Below are positions 51,031 to 60,486 of a DNA stretch of 64,000 nucleotides, in pieces. The position numbers and the translations under genes were made by a program. Source of the DNA: Lachnospiraceae bacterium (GTDB lineage: Bacteria > Bacillota > Clostridia > Lachnospirales > Lachnospiraceae); NCBI GenBank assembly GCA_025758065.1, contig CP107199.1:3693501-3757500 (forward strand), written 5' to 3'. Under the pieces are notes generated by a model. The model ran no database searches and was not told where the DNA came from. It saw only the letters and a program-made list of their open reading frames with translations. Each line of letters begins with the position of its first letter. Position 1 is the stretch's first letter.

Positions 51031-51903
51031 TTACACAGAACGGAACACGTCCACCAGGTCTGTAAACCAGTTCAGCTCGCGAATATAACGCTGGCGCAAC
51101 TGTCCAGGATCTTCTTTTCCCTTACCAATATCAAAAAATGCATGCCCACTGTGGACTGCAATATATATTTTTCCATCCTGGTTCAGATTGACAGCAAATT
51201 TTCCAAAAGAATTATCTGCCAGTTCCATGATACGCTCTATCCGGCTGATCTTCAGAATGTGAAGAGCTTCCTGTTCATTATCACTGCTCAGATTAAACCG
51301 CTTATCAAAGGCTTCATTTCCGGTTTTGATCGTCCTGGCATGAAACAGCTTATCCATTTTATCCCTCGGCCAGAAAGTCAACCAGGTCGGAAATTCCTGT
51401 TCAAGTTCGCACAGCATCCATTGTCCCCTATAAATCTCACGTTCATTCTTTTCCCACAGCCCGGTCTCCTCACGCTGGAATTCATCAACATCCGTCAGCT
51501 TAATGGTACACAGCTCTGACGTCAGTCCATGATATGTTCCCCTGATGTATCCGCTGCCACTGCAGTAACTATGACTGGGCAGCGGAATATTCGTATCTTT
51601 TGCATCCAGAAGATGAGGTAGCGGATCCATTTGTATGTTTGTAAAAATATTGTCCACAATTTCCGGCACAATGGTATCATATGCCTGTTTGTTTGCTTTA
51701 TCCCCGGCTTTGCCCTGGGTCATCTGGCCCAGCCCCAGCAATACAGCGCCTATAATAATCAACGCCATATTGCCCCCCAGGATAATGCCAAATAGGATTA
51801 CAGCTCCGCCCAGTAACGAAAGAAGTTTTCCGCCTATCCTGCCGCCTTTGCTCTTATTCAGTTCCTGTGATAACTGCTCATCTGTCATTTTCTGCTCTTT
51901 CAT
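51031..51903 (-). CDS. DUF3137-like membrane protein
   Basis: A 290-residue protein with two adjacent N-terminal helices (LLSLLGGAVILFGIILGGNM and ALIIIGAVLLGLG) and a soluble C-terminal domain ending GKFAVNLNQDGKIYIAVHSG, HAFFDI, which resembles DUF3137 proteins. AAGGAGAGG lies before the ATG. An N-terminal MTDEQLSQELN motif resembles the MTDAELAKKLG stretch in the small frame upstream. Function is unknown. Confidence 0.8.
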   Translation of the reverse strand: MKEQKMTDEQLSQELNKSKGGRIGGKLLSLLGGAVILFGIILGGNMALIIIGAVLLGLGQMTQGKAGDKANKQAYDTIVPEIVDNIFTNIQMDPLPHLLDAKDTNIPLPSHSYCSGSGYIRGTYHGLTSELCTIKLTDVDEFQREETGLWEKNEREIYRGQWMLCELEQEFPTWLTFWPRDKMDKLFHARTIKTGNEAFDKRFNLSSDNEQEALHILKISRIERIMELADNSFGKFAVNLNQDGKIYIAVHSGHAFFDIGKGKEDPGQLRQRYIRELNWFTDLVDVFRSV

Positions 51904-51918
51904 AATCTTTTCCTCTCC

Positions 51919-52119
51919 TTATTCCATGGAATCCATAGTTCTGTGTGAAAATAGTCTCCAAGCTGCTAATGTATCAATGCCTTCTACCGCCTGATAATGC
52001 CCCAACTTCTTTGCCAGTTCAGCATCTGTCATCCTGACAGGTTCAGCTGAAACAGAATTATTTGTTTTTTTCTTTATACATTCCTCCCTCGCATGTATTC
52101 TGAAATAAAAGAAATCCAC
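51919..52119 (-). CDS. Small hypothetical protein upstream of the DUF3137 gene
   Basis: An open frame of up to 66 codons ends 15 nt before the DUF3137 start. The plausible protein is the C-terminal part MTDAELAKKLGHYQAVEGID followed by TLAAWRLFSHRTMDSME (37 residues, ATG at about 52029). The GTG start at 52119 has no ribosome site, whereas a good GGGAGG precedes an ATG in another frame that stops after seven codons. The start, and whether it is translated, are uncertain. Confidence 0.4.
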   Translation of the reverse strand: MDFFYFRIHAREECIKKKTNNSVSAEPVRMTDAELAKKLGHYQAVEGIDTLAAWRLFSHRTMDSME

Positions 52120-52377
52120 CGTATTGTTATTGTACGATGGATCCTATAAGATAACTATTAACCAAAGGTTAGGAATTGGGTAATACTGGCAAGATTCTTC
52201 TTAATCATGTTTGCATACCACAATATACTTATTTTCTTTCATTGATTCCCTCTCATTTTTATGATACGATACCTACTGACTTTTATTTATGATAATGTCA
52301 CCATCAGGCGGCATACCCCTTTACAAACAGATTAAAAAATTCGTTACAGTAATAAAAATTCAGGAAAGTATGATTTT

Positions 52378-53688
52378 ATGAAAGATTTAACAAAGGGTTC
52401 TCCCTCAAAAGTAATGATCTCCTTTGCCGTTCCTGTGGCTCTTGGAAATATTTTCCAGTTGTGTTACAGTCTGGCAGATACCCGTGTAGTAGGCAGCACC
52501 TTAGGGGAAGCGGCTCTGGCTGCAGTAGGCGCTACTACTTCTATCAGCACTTTATTTATCGGATTTTTGTCCGGACTTACAAATGGTTTTGCTCTTCTCA
52601 TTGCACGGCAGTTTGGAGCCGGAGATAAGCGGGGTGTAACCCGATACGGGGCCGGATGTCTCCTTTTAGGCGGGATCACAGCCCTGCTTCTTACAGCTGC
52701 CTGCGTAGGCAGTCTGCCCTTTATTTTAAAACTGCTGAATGTGCCGGATGCATTAATGGACCAGTCCACAGCCTACATACGTGCTGTTCTTTTAGGTCTT
52801 TTAGCCACTATGCTTTACAATGGCTGTGCCTCTATCCTTCGGGCTGTAGGCGATACCACTGCCCCTCTTTTGTTCCTGCTTTTTGCAGCAGTATTAAATG
52901 TTGCCCTGGACCTGCTTTTTATATTAAAATTCGGTTTTGGCGTAGCAGGCGCTGCCTGGGCCACTGTATTATCCCAGTCGCTTTCCGCGCTCATAAGCCT
53001 GGTCTATATGTTTAAACGGTATCCTGTTTTCCGTTTTTCGCTCCCGGACTTTAAGCTTAAACCATGTGAGATCAAAGCGCTGTATGCTTCCGGACTTTCC
53101 ATGGCAGCTATGATGTCCCTTGTATTTTTCGGGACACTGTCTCTTCAGTGTGCCATCAATACCTTTGGACAGGACATTATCGTTGCTCATACAGCCGCCC
53201 GCAAGATTACAGAATTTTTCATGCTTCCTTTTTCTGTTATGGGCGTGACCATGGCAACCTACTGCGGCCAAAACATGGGGGCAGGTAAGAAAGACCGCAT
53301 CCGCACCGGTATCCGCCAGGCACTGATCCTTACCTGGATCTGGTCATTGGGAATGATCCTTTTAAGCTATACAGCTTCCCCATGGCTTATATGGCTGGTA
53401 ACTAGTTCTAAAAATCCGGTGGTTCTTTCCAATGCATCCTGGTACTTAAAAACAGATTCTTTATTCTATTTTGCCCCTGCTGCCATCTCTGTTTTAAGAA
53501 ATGGCCTTCAGGGAATGGGAGATCACATTACTCCTGTATTTTCCAGTTTGATCGAGCTGATTGGAAAAGTGATCTGTGCTTTTCTTCTTGCCCGCATCTT
53601 CCAGTACTGGGGAATTATTATGGCAGAGCCTATTGTGTGGATCTTAATGATCATCCCACTTATTATAAAAACCAGAAGACTGCTGTGA
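52378..53688 (+). CDS. MATE-family efflux transporter
   Basis: A 436-residue, 12-helix multidrug/toxin exporter (MKDLTKGSPSKVMISFAVPV at the start, typical DinF/NorM-like). The MATE repeats are seen in FIGFLSGLTNGFALLIARQF and VTMATYCGQNMGAGKKDRIR. AGGAAAG precedes the ATG. It is monocistronic and divergent from the DUF3137 genes; the 258-bp gap to its left shows no other feature. Substrate unknown. Confidence 0.92.
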   Translation: MKDLTKGSPSKVMISFAVPVALGNIFQLCYSLADTRVVGSTLGEAALAAVGATTSISTLFIGFLSGLTNGFALLIARQFGAGDKRGVTRYGAGCLLLGGITALLLTAACVGSLPFILKLLNVPDALMDQSTAYIRAVLLGLLATMLYNGCASILRAVGDTTAPLLFLLFAAVLNVALDLLFILKFGFGVAGAAWATVLSQSLSALISLVYMFKRYPVFRFSLPDFKLKPCEIKALYASGLSMAAMMSLVFFGTLSLQCAINTFGQDIIVAHTAARKITEFFMLPFSVMGVTMATYCGQNMGAGKKDRIRTGIRQALILTWIWSLGMILLSYTASPWLIWLVTSSKNPVVLSNASWYLKTDSLFYFAPAAISVLRNGLQGMGDHITPVFSSLIELIGKVICAFLLARIFQYWGIIMAEPIVWILMIIPLIIKTRRLL

Positions 53689-53720
53689 TATCGGTTCACA
53701 ACAGCCTTCTGGCTTTTTTG
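53668..53720. terminator. Bidirectional terminator between the MATE and SulP genes
   Basis: CCAGAAGACTGCTGT pairs with ACAACAGCCTTCTGG, with A-run before and T6 after. The left arm overlaps the end of the MATE gene. Confidence 0.82.
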
Positions 53721-53734
53721 TGTTATGTATTATT

Positions 53735-55378
53735 TTATTTAATGATCTCTTCTGCTCTTTCCAGCGCAGCTGTGATATTCGGGCAGAAACTCTCTGCTCC
53801 CACCAGTTCAGTAAATCCGGCTTTTTTCATTGCCTTCATAGGCTGCTCATTTACATGGGAGAATACAATGGTCACACCCTTGCTTTCACAGGTCTTTGTA
53901 AGTGCTGTCAGGGCATTCATGGCTGTACTGTCCAGTGCCGGTACTGCCCTCATACGCAGTACCAGGCATTTTGCACTTTCTTCCACAACAATGTGCTCAA
54001 TGGCATCAGAAGCACCGAAGAATAAAGGACCGCTTACTTCATAAACGCGGATGGCTGCCGGAAGCATACGCAGATTTTCATTAACTGCTACTGTATCATC
54101 ATCAGTATATACCCAGCTTTCTGCCTTGGTTTCTTCGCTCATTCTCTTAATGAACAGCAGACATGCAAGGATCATGCCTATTTCTATCGCAACCACCAGG
54201 TCAAATACTACAGTCAGTACAAAAGTAACTACCAGAACCAGTATATCGCTCTTTGGAGCTGTTTTTACCAACTGTAAAAAAGTACGCCACTGGCACATAT
54301 TATAAGCTACGATAAACAGGATGGCTGCAATGGTAGGCATTGGGATCATACCTGCATAAGGCATCAGCACTACCAGTACGATTACCAGCGTAATGGAATG
54401 GACCATACCTGCAACTGGTGTACGGCCGCCATTTTTAATGTTAGCCGCTGTACGTGCAATAGCGCCTGTAGCCGGGATGCCGCCAAATAACGCAGATGCA
54501 ATATTTCCCGCTCCCTGTGCCACTAATTCCATATCAGAGCGGTGTTTTCCATTGATCATGCCATCTGCGACTACACAGGAAAGCAAAGACTCAATGGCTG
54601 CCAGGATAGCAATGGTAAATGCATTTGGAATAGCTGCCTGCACGATCTCAAAGTTAACTGCCGGCAGATGGAAAGATGGCAGTGCATTGCTGATAGTGTA
54701 CAGATTTCCAATGGTAGAAACCTTTAACGGAAGGAATTTCACCATAAAAATACCAACGATAACTGCGATCAGGGAACCTGGTATCTTCTTAAAAATATAA
54801 GGGGAAATGATCAGGATTGCCAGGCTTACAGTTCCTACGATGAGAGCTGCCGGATTAACAGTTCCAACATTTTCCAGAAATGCTGCCAGCTTTTCCATGG
54901 TCTCGATCGGACGGACACCTTCCGGATAGGTCACACCAAAAAAGTCCTTTAACTGCCCGATCACAATGGTAACAGCAATACCGGAGGTAAAACCGGTTGT
55001 GATGGTGTACGGGATAAACTTGATCAGGCTTCCGAAACGGCAGATTCCCATAAGAATCAGGAATACACCTGCAAGAACCGTTGCGATCACAAGACCGTCC
55101 ATTCCATCTCTTGCCACGATACCTGCTACGATGGTTGCAAATGCTGCAGTCGGTCCGGCAATCTGTACACTGCTTCCGCCCAATGCGGAGATAACGAATC
55201 CAGCTACGATAGCTGTAAAAATACCTGCCTCAGGACCTACGCCAGATGCCAGTGCCAGAGCGATAGACAGTGGAAGTGCAATGATCGCCACAATGATACC
55301 TGCTGTCACATCTTTCACAAACTGGGATTTGTTATAGGACTTTAAGGCTGTTAGTAACATGGGTTTTAAGTTGCTCAT
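53735..55378 (-). CDS. SulP-family anion permease with STAS domain
   Basis: A 547-residue SLC26/SulP transporter. The membrane part has 12-14 helices with AGIIVAIIALPLSIALALAS (residues about 27-46) and GGSSVQIAGPTAAFATIVAG. The C-terminal STAS domain spans about residues 430-540 (RVYEVSGPLFFGASDAIEHI, ALDSTAMNALTALT). Substrates in this family include sulfate, bicarbonate and dicarboxylates, so the ion cannot be named from sequence alone. It is monocistronic. Confidence 0.93.
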   Translation of the reverse strand: MSNLKPMLLTALKSYNKSQFVKDVTAGIIVAIIALPLSIALALASGVGPEAGIFTAIVAGFVISALGGSSVQIAGPTAAFATIVAGIVARDGMDGLVIATVLAGVFLILMGICRFGSLIKFIPYTITTGFTSGIAVTIVIGQLKDFFGVTYPEGVRPIETMEKLAAFLENVGTVNPAALIVGTVSLAILIISPYIFKKIPGSLIAVIVGIFMVKFLPLKVSTIGNLYTISNALPSFHLPAVNFEIVQAAIPNAFTIAILAAIESLLSCVVADGMINGKHRSDMELVAQGAGNIASALFGGIPATGAIARTAANIKNGGRTPVAGMVHSITLVIVLVVLMPYAGMIPMPTIAAILFIVAYNMCQWRTFLQLVKTAPKSDILVLVVTFVLTVVFDLVVAIEIGMILACLLFIKRMSEETKAESWVYTDDDTVAVNENLRMLPAAIRVYEVSGPLFFGASDAIEHIVVEESAKCLVLRMRAVPALDSTAMNALTALTKTCESKGVTIVFSHVNEQPMKAMKKAGFTELVGAESFCPNITAALERAEEIIK

Positions 55379-55589
55379 TTTACCTTTTTCCTTTCATTTT
55401 CCTTTGTTTCTGCTTTTTACACACGTAAATCTGATTATAACATAAAGAAAACGTTAATAAACCGGTATTTCCCATGTTTTTATTAAAATACATTTTTCTC
55501 CGCCTCATCTGCAAAAGCCAGTTCTCCCGCTGTCATCAAATATGCCACATGCTTATCACATACTCATCTGGAAGATAATTAAAAACTCC

Positions 55590-55618
55590 TTGCTTTCATC
55601 TCCATTTTGTTCTATACT
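55590..55618 (+). promoter_or_regulatory. Promoter of queT-queF
   Basis: TTGCTT (55590-55595), 17 nt, TATACT (55613-55618), about 28 nt before the preQ1 aptamer. Confidence 0.75.
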
Positions 55619-55645
55619 ACTCAGGTCTGTAACTTCCAGATGCGA

Positions 55646-55688
55646 TTGACAGTTCGAGACCATCCTGTCACAAAATAAAACTAGGGAC
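55646..55688 (+). promoter_or_regulatory. preQ1 class I riboswitch
   Basis: GACAG (55648-55652) pairs with CTGTC (55665-55669) around the loop TTCGAGACCATC. An A-rich tail ACAAAATAAAACTAGGGA follows, whose GGG can pair with the loop CC to form the H-type pseudoknot. The arrangement resembles the short Thermoanaerobacter aptamer. The downstream genes are queT and queF, which fits. Expression control may be at a weak ACAACAA/TTGTTGT hairpin before the ribosome site. Confidence 0.75.
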
Positions 55689-55745
55689 AACAAATATTAA
55701 CTATGATCAATTGTTGTTGTGATTATATTTTGGAGGTGAACAAAC

Positions 55746-56246
55746 ATGGAAAATCAAACTTTTACTAACGTCCGGAAACTTACAACTTCCGGCATTGTGA
55801 TCGCGCTTTATGTTATTATTTTATTTATGACACAAAGTTTTTCTTTTGGGGCTTATCAGATCCGCATTGTAACTTCTTTATATGCCCTTTCTTATCTTTT
55901 TCCGTTCCTGGTTATCCCGCTTGGTCTCGCTAATTTCATCGCAAATATGCTTGGAGGTTTCGGCATCATTGACATGGTCGGAGGTTTTATCGTCGGCATT
56001 GTAACATCTGGTATTGTCATGCTGATCAAAAAATTCCACCTGCCGCGTTTTATGATCTTTTTCCCGATCACGCTTGTACCGGGCCTTGGTGTCGCACTAT
56101 GGCTGTCACCTATGGTCCACATGCCTTATGGGGCACTGGCACTTAGCCTGTGTATCGGACAAACAGTACCTGCTGTATGCGGCGTAGCACTGTCCAAGGC
56201 ACTTGAACAGGTATTTTACCCAAAACATTCTATAAGCAACGCATAG
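55746..56246 (+). CDS. queT: QueT-family queuosine precursor transporter
   Basis: A 166-residue membrane protein of the QueT (ECF S-component-like) family with about five helices (VIALYVIILFMTQSFSFGAY; PFLVIPLGLANFIANMLGG). It is preceded by a preQ1 riboswitch and TTGGAGG, and is followed by queF 6 nt later. It probably brings in preQ1 or preQ0 with a shared energising module that is not encoded here. Confidence 0.92.
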   Translation: MENQTFTNVRKLTTSGIVIALYVIILFMTQSFSFGAYQIRIVTSLYALSYLFPFLVIPLGLANFIANMLGGFGIIDMVGGFIVGIVTSGIVMLIKKFHLPRFMIFFPITLVPGLGVALWLSPMVHMPYGALALSLCIGQTVPAVCGVALSKALEQVFYPKHSISNA

Positions 56247-56252
56247 GGGGAT

Positions 56253-56756
56253 ATGAAAATGACTGGAAGAAATGAAAAAGAACTGGAAGGCGTCAGCCTT
56301 TTAGGAAACCAAAACAATGTATACAGAGCAGACTATGCTCCGGAAGTCCTGGAAACTTTTCCCAATAAACACCCTGAAAATGATTATTTTGTAAAGTTTA
56401 ACTGTCCTGAATTTACCAGCCTTTGTCTAAAAACCGGACAGCCTGATTTTGCTACGATCTATATTTCATATGTTCCGGGTGAACGCATGGTAGAGAGTAA
56501 ATCCTTGAAATTGTATCTGTTCAGTTTCCGCAACCATGGTGACTTTCATGAAGATTGTGTCAATATTATTATGAAAGACCTGATCCGTCTGATGGACCCA
56601 AAATATATTGAAGTCTGGGGAAAATTCACCCCTCGCGGCGGTATATCCATTGATCCCTACTGTAACTATGGAAAAAAAGATACATTATGGGAAAAAGTGG
56701 CTTTTGACCGTCTGACACACCACGATATGTATCCGGAAAAGATCGATAACCGTTAG
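56253..56756 (+). CDS. queF: NADPH-dependent 7-cyano-7-deazaguanine reductase
   Basis: A 167-residue unimodular enzyme reducing preQ0 to preQ1 in queuosine synthesis. The catalytic Cys58 is in CPEFTSLCLKTGQPDFA, with the partner Asp65. The family segment ESKSLKLYLFSFRNHGDFHE, for NADPH and substrate binding, is complete. queC, queD and queE are not in the window, so together with queT the cell may reduce imported preQ0. The stop overlaps the convergent protease gene by 4 bp. Confidence 0.95.
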   Translation: MKMTGRNEKELEGVSLLGNQNNVYRADYAPEVLETFPNKHPENDYFVKFNCPEFTSLCLKTGQPDFATIYISYVPGERMVESKSLKLYLFSFRNHGDFHEDCVNIIMKDLIRLMDPKYIEVWGKFTPRGGISIDPYCNYGKKDTLWEKVAFDRLTHHDMYPEKIDNR

Positions 56757-58669
56757 CCCTCTCTCCCACTCCCCAAAGGAAGGCTTTCCGATACACATAA
56801 ACTGCCATACCCCACCCGCTCATTTGGCCAGATATCATATCCCGGTAAATGTCTGGCGCCACGGATGAGGTAGGCTTTTACTTTTTCACCGTATAGAAAC
56901 GGATCGTTTCCGTTGATGATCCCCCATTGCATCAAAAGTGCTGCCGCTCCGGTAACGAAGGGCGTTGCGAAAGATGTTCCTGTGACAGCTTCGTAGCCGC
57001 CCCTGTTTCCGGCTGTGATGATATTCACCCCCGGAGCCACCAGATCTGGTTTTACCTGATTGGTCTGCCGGGTAAAACCACGGCCTGAGAAGTCAGCATA
57101 AGCTCTTGTGCGAAAGTCATAGGCGCCTGCAGAAATAATTTTTCTGGCTGTAGAGGGAATAGTCAATGTAGTTTCCGGGGTACTTTTTAAAAAGCGGGTA
57201 TCATTATTTAATGCAGCTTTGGAAGGAAGCCACAAATCAAACTGACCGGTAATGATCCTTTCCGGTGTCAGGATAAACTGCCAGATGCCGCTGTCTATAT
57301 AATCTCCTGTTGGTATAAAATCAAAATATACCTCCTGCGCCATGCTGTAAGGAGAAGGTTTTCCATAATAACTCAGGATCTGTGTATTTTCACTTCTAAA
57401 ACGCTGTTTCTCCAGATTTTCCTGTAAGGTTCCTATAATAGCACCTGAAGGCGATCTTAGGGAAATAGAAAATATATCTGCATAAGATTTCCACAACTGC
57501 ACCCCAAAACTATTTTCAAAAGCAGATACAGACAGTTCTATGACCTGCTCTCTTCCCATTTCCAGCAGACCGCCTGTATGACCTGCTCCGGCTCCCTCAT
57601 TTCCGGTTCCCGCTATGATCACATTTCTGCCATATCCTGTCATATCATCTAAAAAGGTTTCTAAAAGACTGGTTCCGTCGTGAGAACCGTAGGTATTTCC
57701 AAAGCTTAAATTCACTGCCACCGGCCGTCCCAGCTGTCTGGCTGTGCGAAGGACGAAATCTACTGCTTCCATCAACTGGGTAGTTTTGGGGAAATTATCT
57801 GCAAGGGGGATACCCAGTTTTACCACCATTAGCTCACTTTCATAGGCTACACCACGGTATAACCCGCTGCTTCCTCTGCCATTTCCTGCTGCAATAGCAG
57901 ATACTGCCGTTCCATGGCCACTTGTATCCGCAGAAGGAACAATCTGCAGTGCCGCAGCCCTGTTTCGCCCCCCAGAACCTTCCCTGTATGCTGACAGAGC
58001 CTCATTTATCTCCTCTTTCGTGTATACAATATCCCGGTTCTGATCCCATAGATACAAGATGCGGCTGGTGCCGTCTGAATTTTGAAAATCCGGATGAAGG
58101 TAATCAATACCGGAATCGATAATAGCAATGAGAACGCCTTTTCCAGTCAGATCCGTTGGCAGCTTAGCCTCTGCTGATACTCTTTCCGTCACAGTGCCCC
58201 CGTCCATACCAAATATATTTTCTAAAGGGTTTGAATTTGCAGTTTCTCCACCAATCCCCTGCTGCACGTCCAATAAACAAGAGGCTGCTCTTGCCTGATT
58301 TACAGCAAAGAACAGCCTCTTAGGTTTTTCTATATATTCAATTTCCGGTAAGTTTGTAACAAAGTCCACCAGATATTCCGGCACCTTCAGTATACCATAA
58401 CCATTTAACAATTCCCGTACCCGGATGCCCCGTTCCCGCAATCCACTAAGATCACCAAAATACTTAACGATCAGCTCCCATGTCCGTTCTTCCCGGTCAA
58501 AGCCGGTTTCCAGACTTTCAGAACGCATCCGCTCTTCTTCTGATACGCTTAAAGACAGGTTTAAAAGATTTTCCCTCTTCTGGTCTGTATTGGCTGTATT
58601 GGCTGCAATTGCCATATCTGTTATATTTTCCTGCTTTCTTACGCCCTTTCCCAAATACTTATGCATCAA
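56753..58669 (-). CDS. S8 (subtilisin-like) serine peptidase
   Basis: A 638-residue protease with a complete triad: Asp185 in IAIIDSGIDY, His252 in TSGHGTAVSAIAAG and Ser566 in AVTGTSFATPFVTGAAALL. The oxyanion Asn357 is in AGTGNEG. There is no obvious signal peptide. The N-terminal ~170 residues may act as a prodomain or binding region. A ~150-residue insert between the Asn and Ser blocks (about 380-520) resembles the jellyroll insert of clostridial Csp-type proteases. That similarity is by arrangement only, and no spore gene is adjacent. Confidence 0.9.
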   Translation of the reverse strand: MMHKYLGKGVRKQENITDMAIAANTANTDQKRENLLNLSLSVSEEERMRSESLETGFDREERTWELIVKYFGDLSGLRERGIRVRELLNGYGILKVPEYLVDFVTNLPEIEYIEKPKRLFFAVNQARAASCLLDVQQGIGGETANSNPLENIFGMDGGTVTERVSAEAKLPTDLTGKGVLIAIIDSGIDYLHPDFQNSDGTSRILYLWDQNRDIVYTKEEINEALSAYREGSGGRNRAAALQIVPSADTSGHGTAVSAIAAGNGRGSSGLYRGVAYESELMVVKLGIPLADNFPKTTQLMEAVDFVLRTARQLGRPVAVNLSFGNTYGSHDGTSLLETFLDDMTGYGRNVIIAGTGNEGAGAGHTGGLLEMGREQVIELSVSAFENSFGVQLWKSYADIFSISLRSPSGAIIGTLQENLEKQRFRSENTQILSYYGKPSPYSMAQEVYFDFIPTGDYIDSGIWQFILTPERIITGQFDLWLPSKAALNNDTRFLKSTPETTLTIPSTARKIISAGAYDFRTRAYADFSGRGFTRQTNQVKPDLVAPGVNIITAGNRGGYEAVTGTSFATPFVTGAAALLMQWGIINGNDPFLYGEKVKAYLIRGARHLPGYDIWPNERVGYGSLCVSESLPLGSGREG

Positions 58670-58701
58670 AACATAGCTAATATGACATTTTCGGATCTGT
58701 C

Positions 58702-59622
58702 TTACTTCAAAAATCCATTAATGATCTGATTTTCTGCCTCTTCCTCAGTCAGTCCCAATGTCATCAGTTTGATCAGCTGCTCACCGGCAATCTTTCCGAT
58801 AGCTGCCTCATGGATCAAAGCTGCATCTACGTCGTTTGCTTCCAGTCCCGGAACTGCCAGGATCTTTGCATCATCCATGATAATGGCGTCACATTCTGTA
58901 TGACCGCTGCATTTTGCATTTCCTGCAATGCTGGCACGGAAGGTCTGTTTGGAGGTTCCCTTAGCAACGGAACGGGATACTACATCGGCACTGGAGCCTT
59001 CCCCATTTAACTCTACCTCATAGATACTTTCAGCTACCTGGGCACCATGAGTGAGAAGACGCTCTCTTACTACCAGTCTGGCACCTGCTGCCAGTTTCGC
59101 TGTATTGGTCCGGATGGTAGAGTCAACACCCTTGATCTGGACCATCTCCATTTCCATCTGGCTGTTTTCTTCCATATATACTTCTGTTCCCGGGTTTAGA
59201 ACACGTTTTCCTGTACCGTCACCTTCACCGTAATGCTTTTCTACGTATTTAACTTTCGCATTCTTTCCAATGAAAAATCTGTGGATGCCGTCATGCTCAG
59301 AGTCCTGATCGCCACAGTTGTGGATACCACAGCCTGCTACGATCACTACATCAGAGTCTTCACCAATGTAGAAATCATTGTAAACCATTTCTTTTAATCC
59401 GCTGGCACTTACCACTACCGGAATATGGACACTTTCATGCTTTGTTCCCGGCTTGATCTTAATATCAATTCCCGGTTTATCTGTTTTAGTTGTAATATCA
59501 ATGTTGGCTGTGGTACTTCTTCCAGCCATTTTCCCGTTAGCACGGATATTGTAAGCACCTTCCGGTACTCCGTGAAGGTCAGCTACTTCTGCAAGAAGTC
59601 TCTCCTGGATCTGATCCATCAT
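58702..59622 (-). CDS. sufB: SufB/SufD-family Fe-S cluster scaffold protein
   Basis: A 306-residue beta-helix scaffold of the SufBD family, shorter than classical SufB (about 470). Visible segments are EMVYNDFYIGEDSDVVIVAG, CGIHNCGDQDSEHDGIH, and a C-terminal ALIHEAAIGKIAGEQLIKLM. It overlaps sufC by one base. With no sufS, sufU or sufD gene adjacent, this is the two-gene minimal arrangement seen in many anaerobes and archaea (sometimes called SMS). Confidence 0.87.
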   Translation of the reverse strand: MMDQIQERLLAEVADLHGVPEGAYNIRANGKMAGRSTTANIDITTKTDKPGIDIKIKPGTKHESVHIPVVVSASGLKEMVYNDFYIGEDSDVVIVAGCGIHNCGDQDSEHDGIHRFFIGKNAKVKYVEKHYGEGDGTGKRVLNPGTEVYMEENSQMEMEMVQIKGVDSTIRTNTAKLAAGARLVVRERLLTHGAQVAESIYEVELNGEGSSADVVSRSVAKGTSKQTFRASIAGNAKCSGHTECDAIIMDDAKILAVPGLEANDVDAALIHEAAIGKIAGEQLIKLMTLGLTEEEAENQIINGFLK

Positions 59623-60386
59623 TACTGATCCTCCTTTCCGTCATTTCCCGTAAAACCGGAACAAACGCCTACTGCTGCTGCGGTTCCCATAATTTCAGGC
59701 ATGATCTCTTCTCTGGTTCCCTGTTTTATTATCTTGCCATCTGCGATCACAACGATCTCATCTGCAATATTTAAAATACGCTCCTGATGGGAAATAATGA
59801 GAATGGAGCCATTATTATTCTTTCTCATACGCTCAAATACCTGGATCAGGTTCTGGAAGCTCCAAAGATCGATCCCCGCTTCCGGTTCATCAAAAACAGA
59901 AAGCTTTGCATTTCTTGCAATAACAGTAGCGATCTCAATTCTCTTTAATTCACCGCCTGAAAGACTTGCGTTGATCTCACGGTTGATATAATCTTTTGCG
60001 CAAAGTCCTACCTCAGACAAATACTGGCATGCCTGCGCTGCTGATAGCTTCTTTCCTGATGCCAGACGCAGAAGGTCTAACACCTGAACACCTTTAAAAC
60101 GGACTGGCTGCTGGAAAGCAAAACTGATGCCCATTCTTGCTCTTTCCGTAATGTTCTTCTCTGTAATATCTTCTCCGTCAAAGAAAATCTGACCGCCGGT
60201 CGGACGTTCGATCCCCATGATCAGCTTTGCTGTGGTGGATTTTCCACCTCCGTTTGGTCCTGTAATGACCACAAATTTGCCGTCATTCACTTTCAGGCTG
60301 ATATCTTTGATAATTCCTTTTTCTCCCTTGTCATCATTTACTTCAAAGGAGAGATGTTTTAATTCCAGCATCTGCTGTACCCCCAC
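59622..60386 (-). CDS. sufC: SufC-type ATPase
   Basis: A 254-residue ABC-type ATPase partnering the SufB-like scaffold. Walker A is GPNGGGKSTTAKLIMG (about residue 41), the signature LSGGELKRIEIATV, and Walker B with switch VFDEPEAGIDLWS; the H-loop is LIISHQER. It has no membrane domain, consistent with Suf rather than transport. The start may be at MLELKHLSFEV, five codons downstream. Confidence 0.92.
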   Translation of the reverse strand: MGVQQMLELKHLSFEVNDDKGEKGIIKDISLKVNDGKFVVITGPNGGGKSTTAKLIMGIERPTGGQIFFDGEDITEKNITERARMGISFAFQQPVRFKGVQVLDLLRLASGKKLSAAQACQYLSEVGLCAKDYINREINASLSGGELKRIEIATVIARNAKLSVFDEPEAGIDLWSFQNLIQVFERMRKNNNGSILIISHQERILNIADEIVVIADGKIIKQGTREEIMPEIMGTAAAVGVCSGFTGNDGKEDQ

Positions 60387-60447
60387 CTTTCTTTATTATT
60401 TCAAATAATAGCTTTCCGCTTATCTTCTCCAAAATATCCGGAAAGCA

Positions 60448-60472
60448 AAAACAGGAAGCCAGTTTCCTGACC
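60448..60472 (-). terminator. Terminator after tRNA-Leu
   Basis: On the minus strand CAGGAA pairs with TTCCTG across ACTGGC, followed by TTTTTGC. Short but well placed, 15 nt beyond the tRNA. Confidence 0.65.
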
Positions 60473-60486
60473 TCCTGCTCATCTCC

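Noticed and set aside
50448..52119. The DUF3592/DUF3137 genes as a phage defence module
   Set aside because: No nuclease, NTPase, toxin or other effector domain is visible, and nearby genes are housekeeping or transport.
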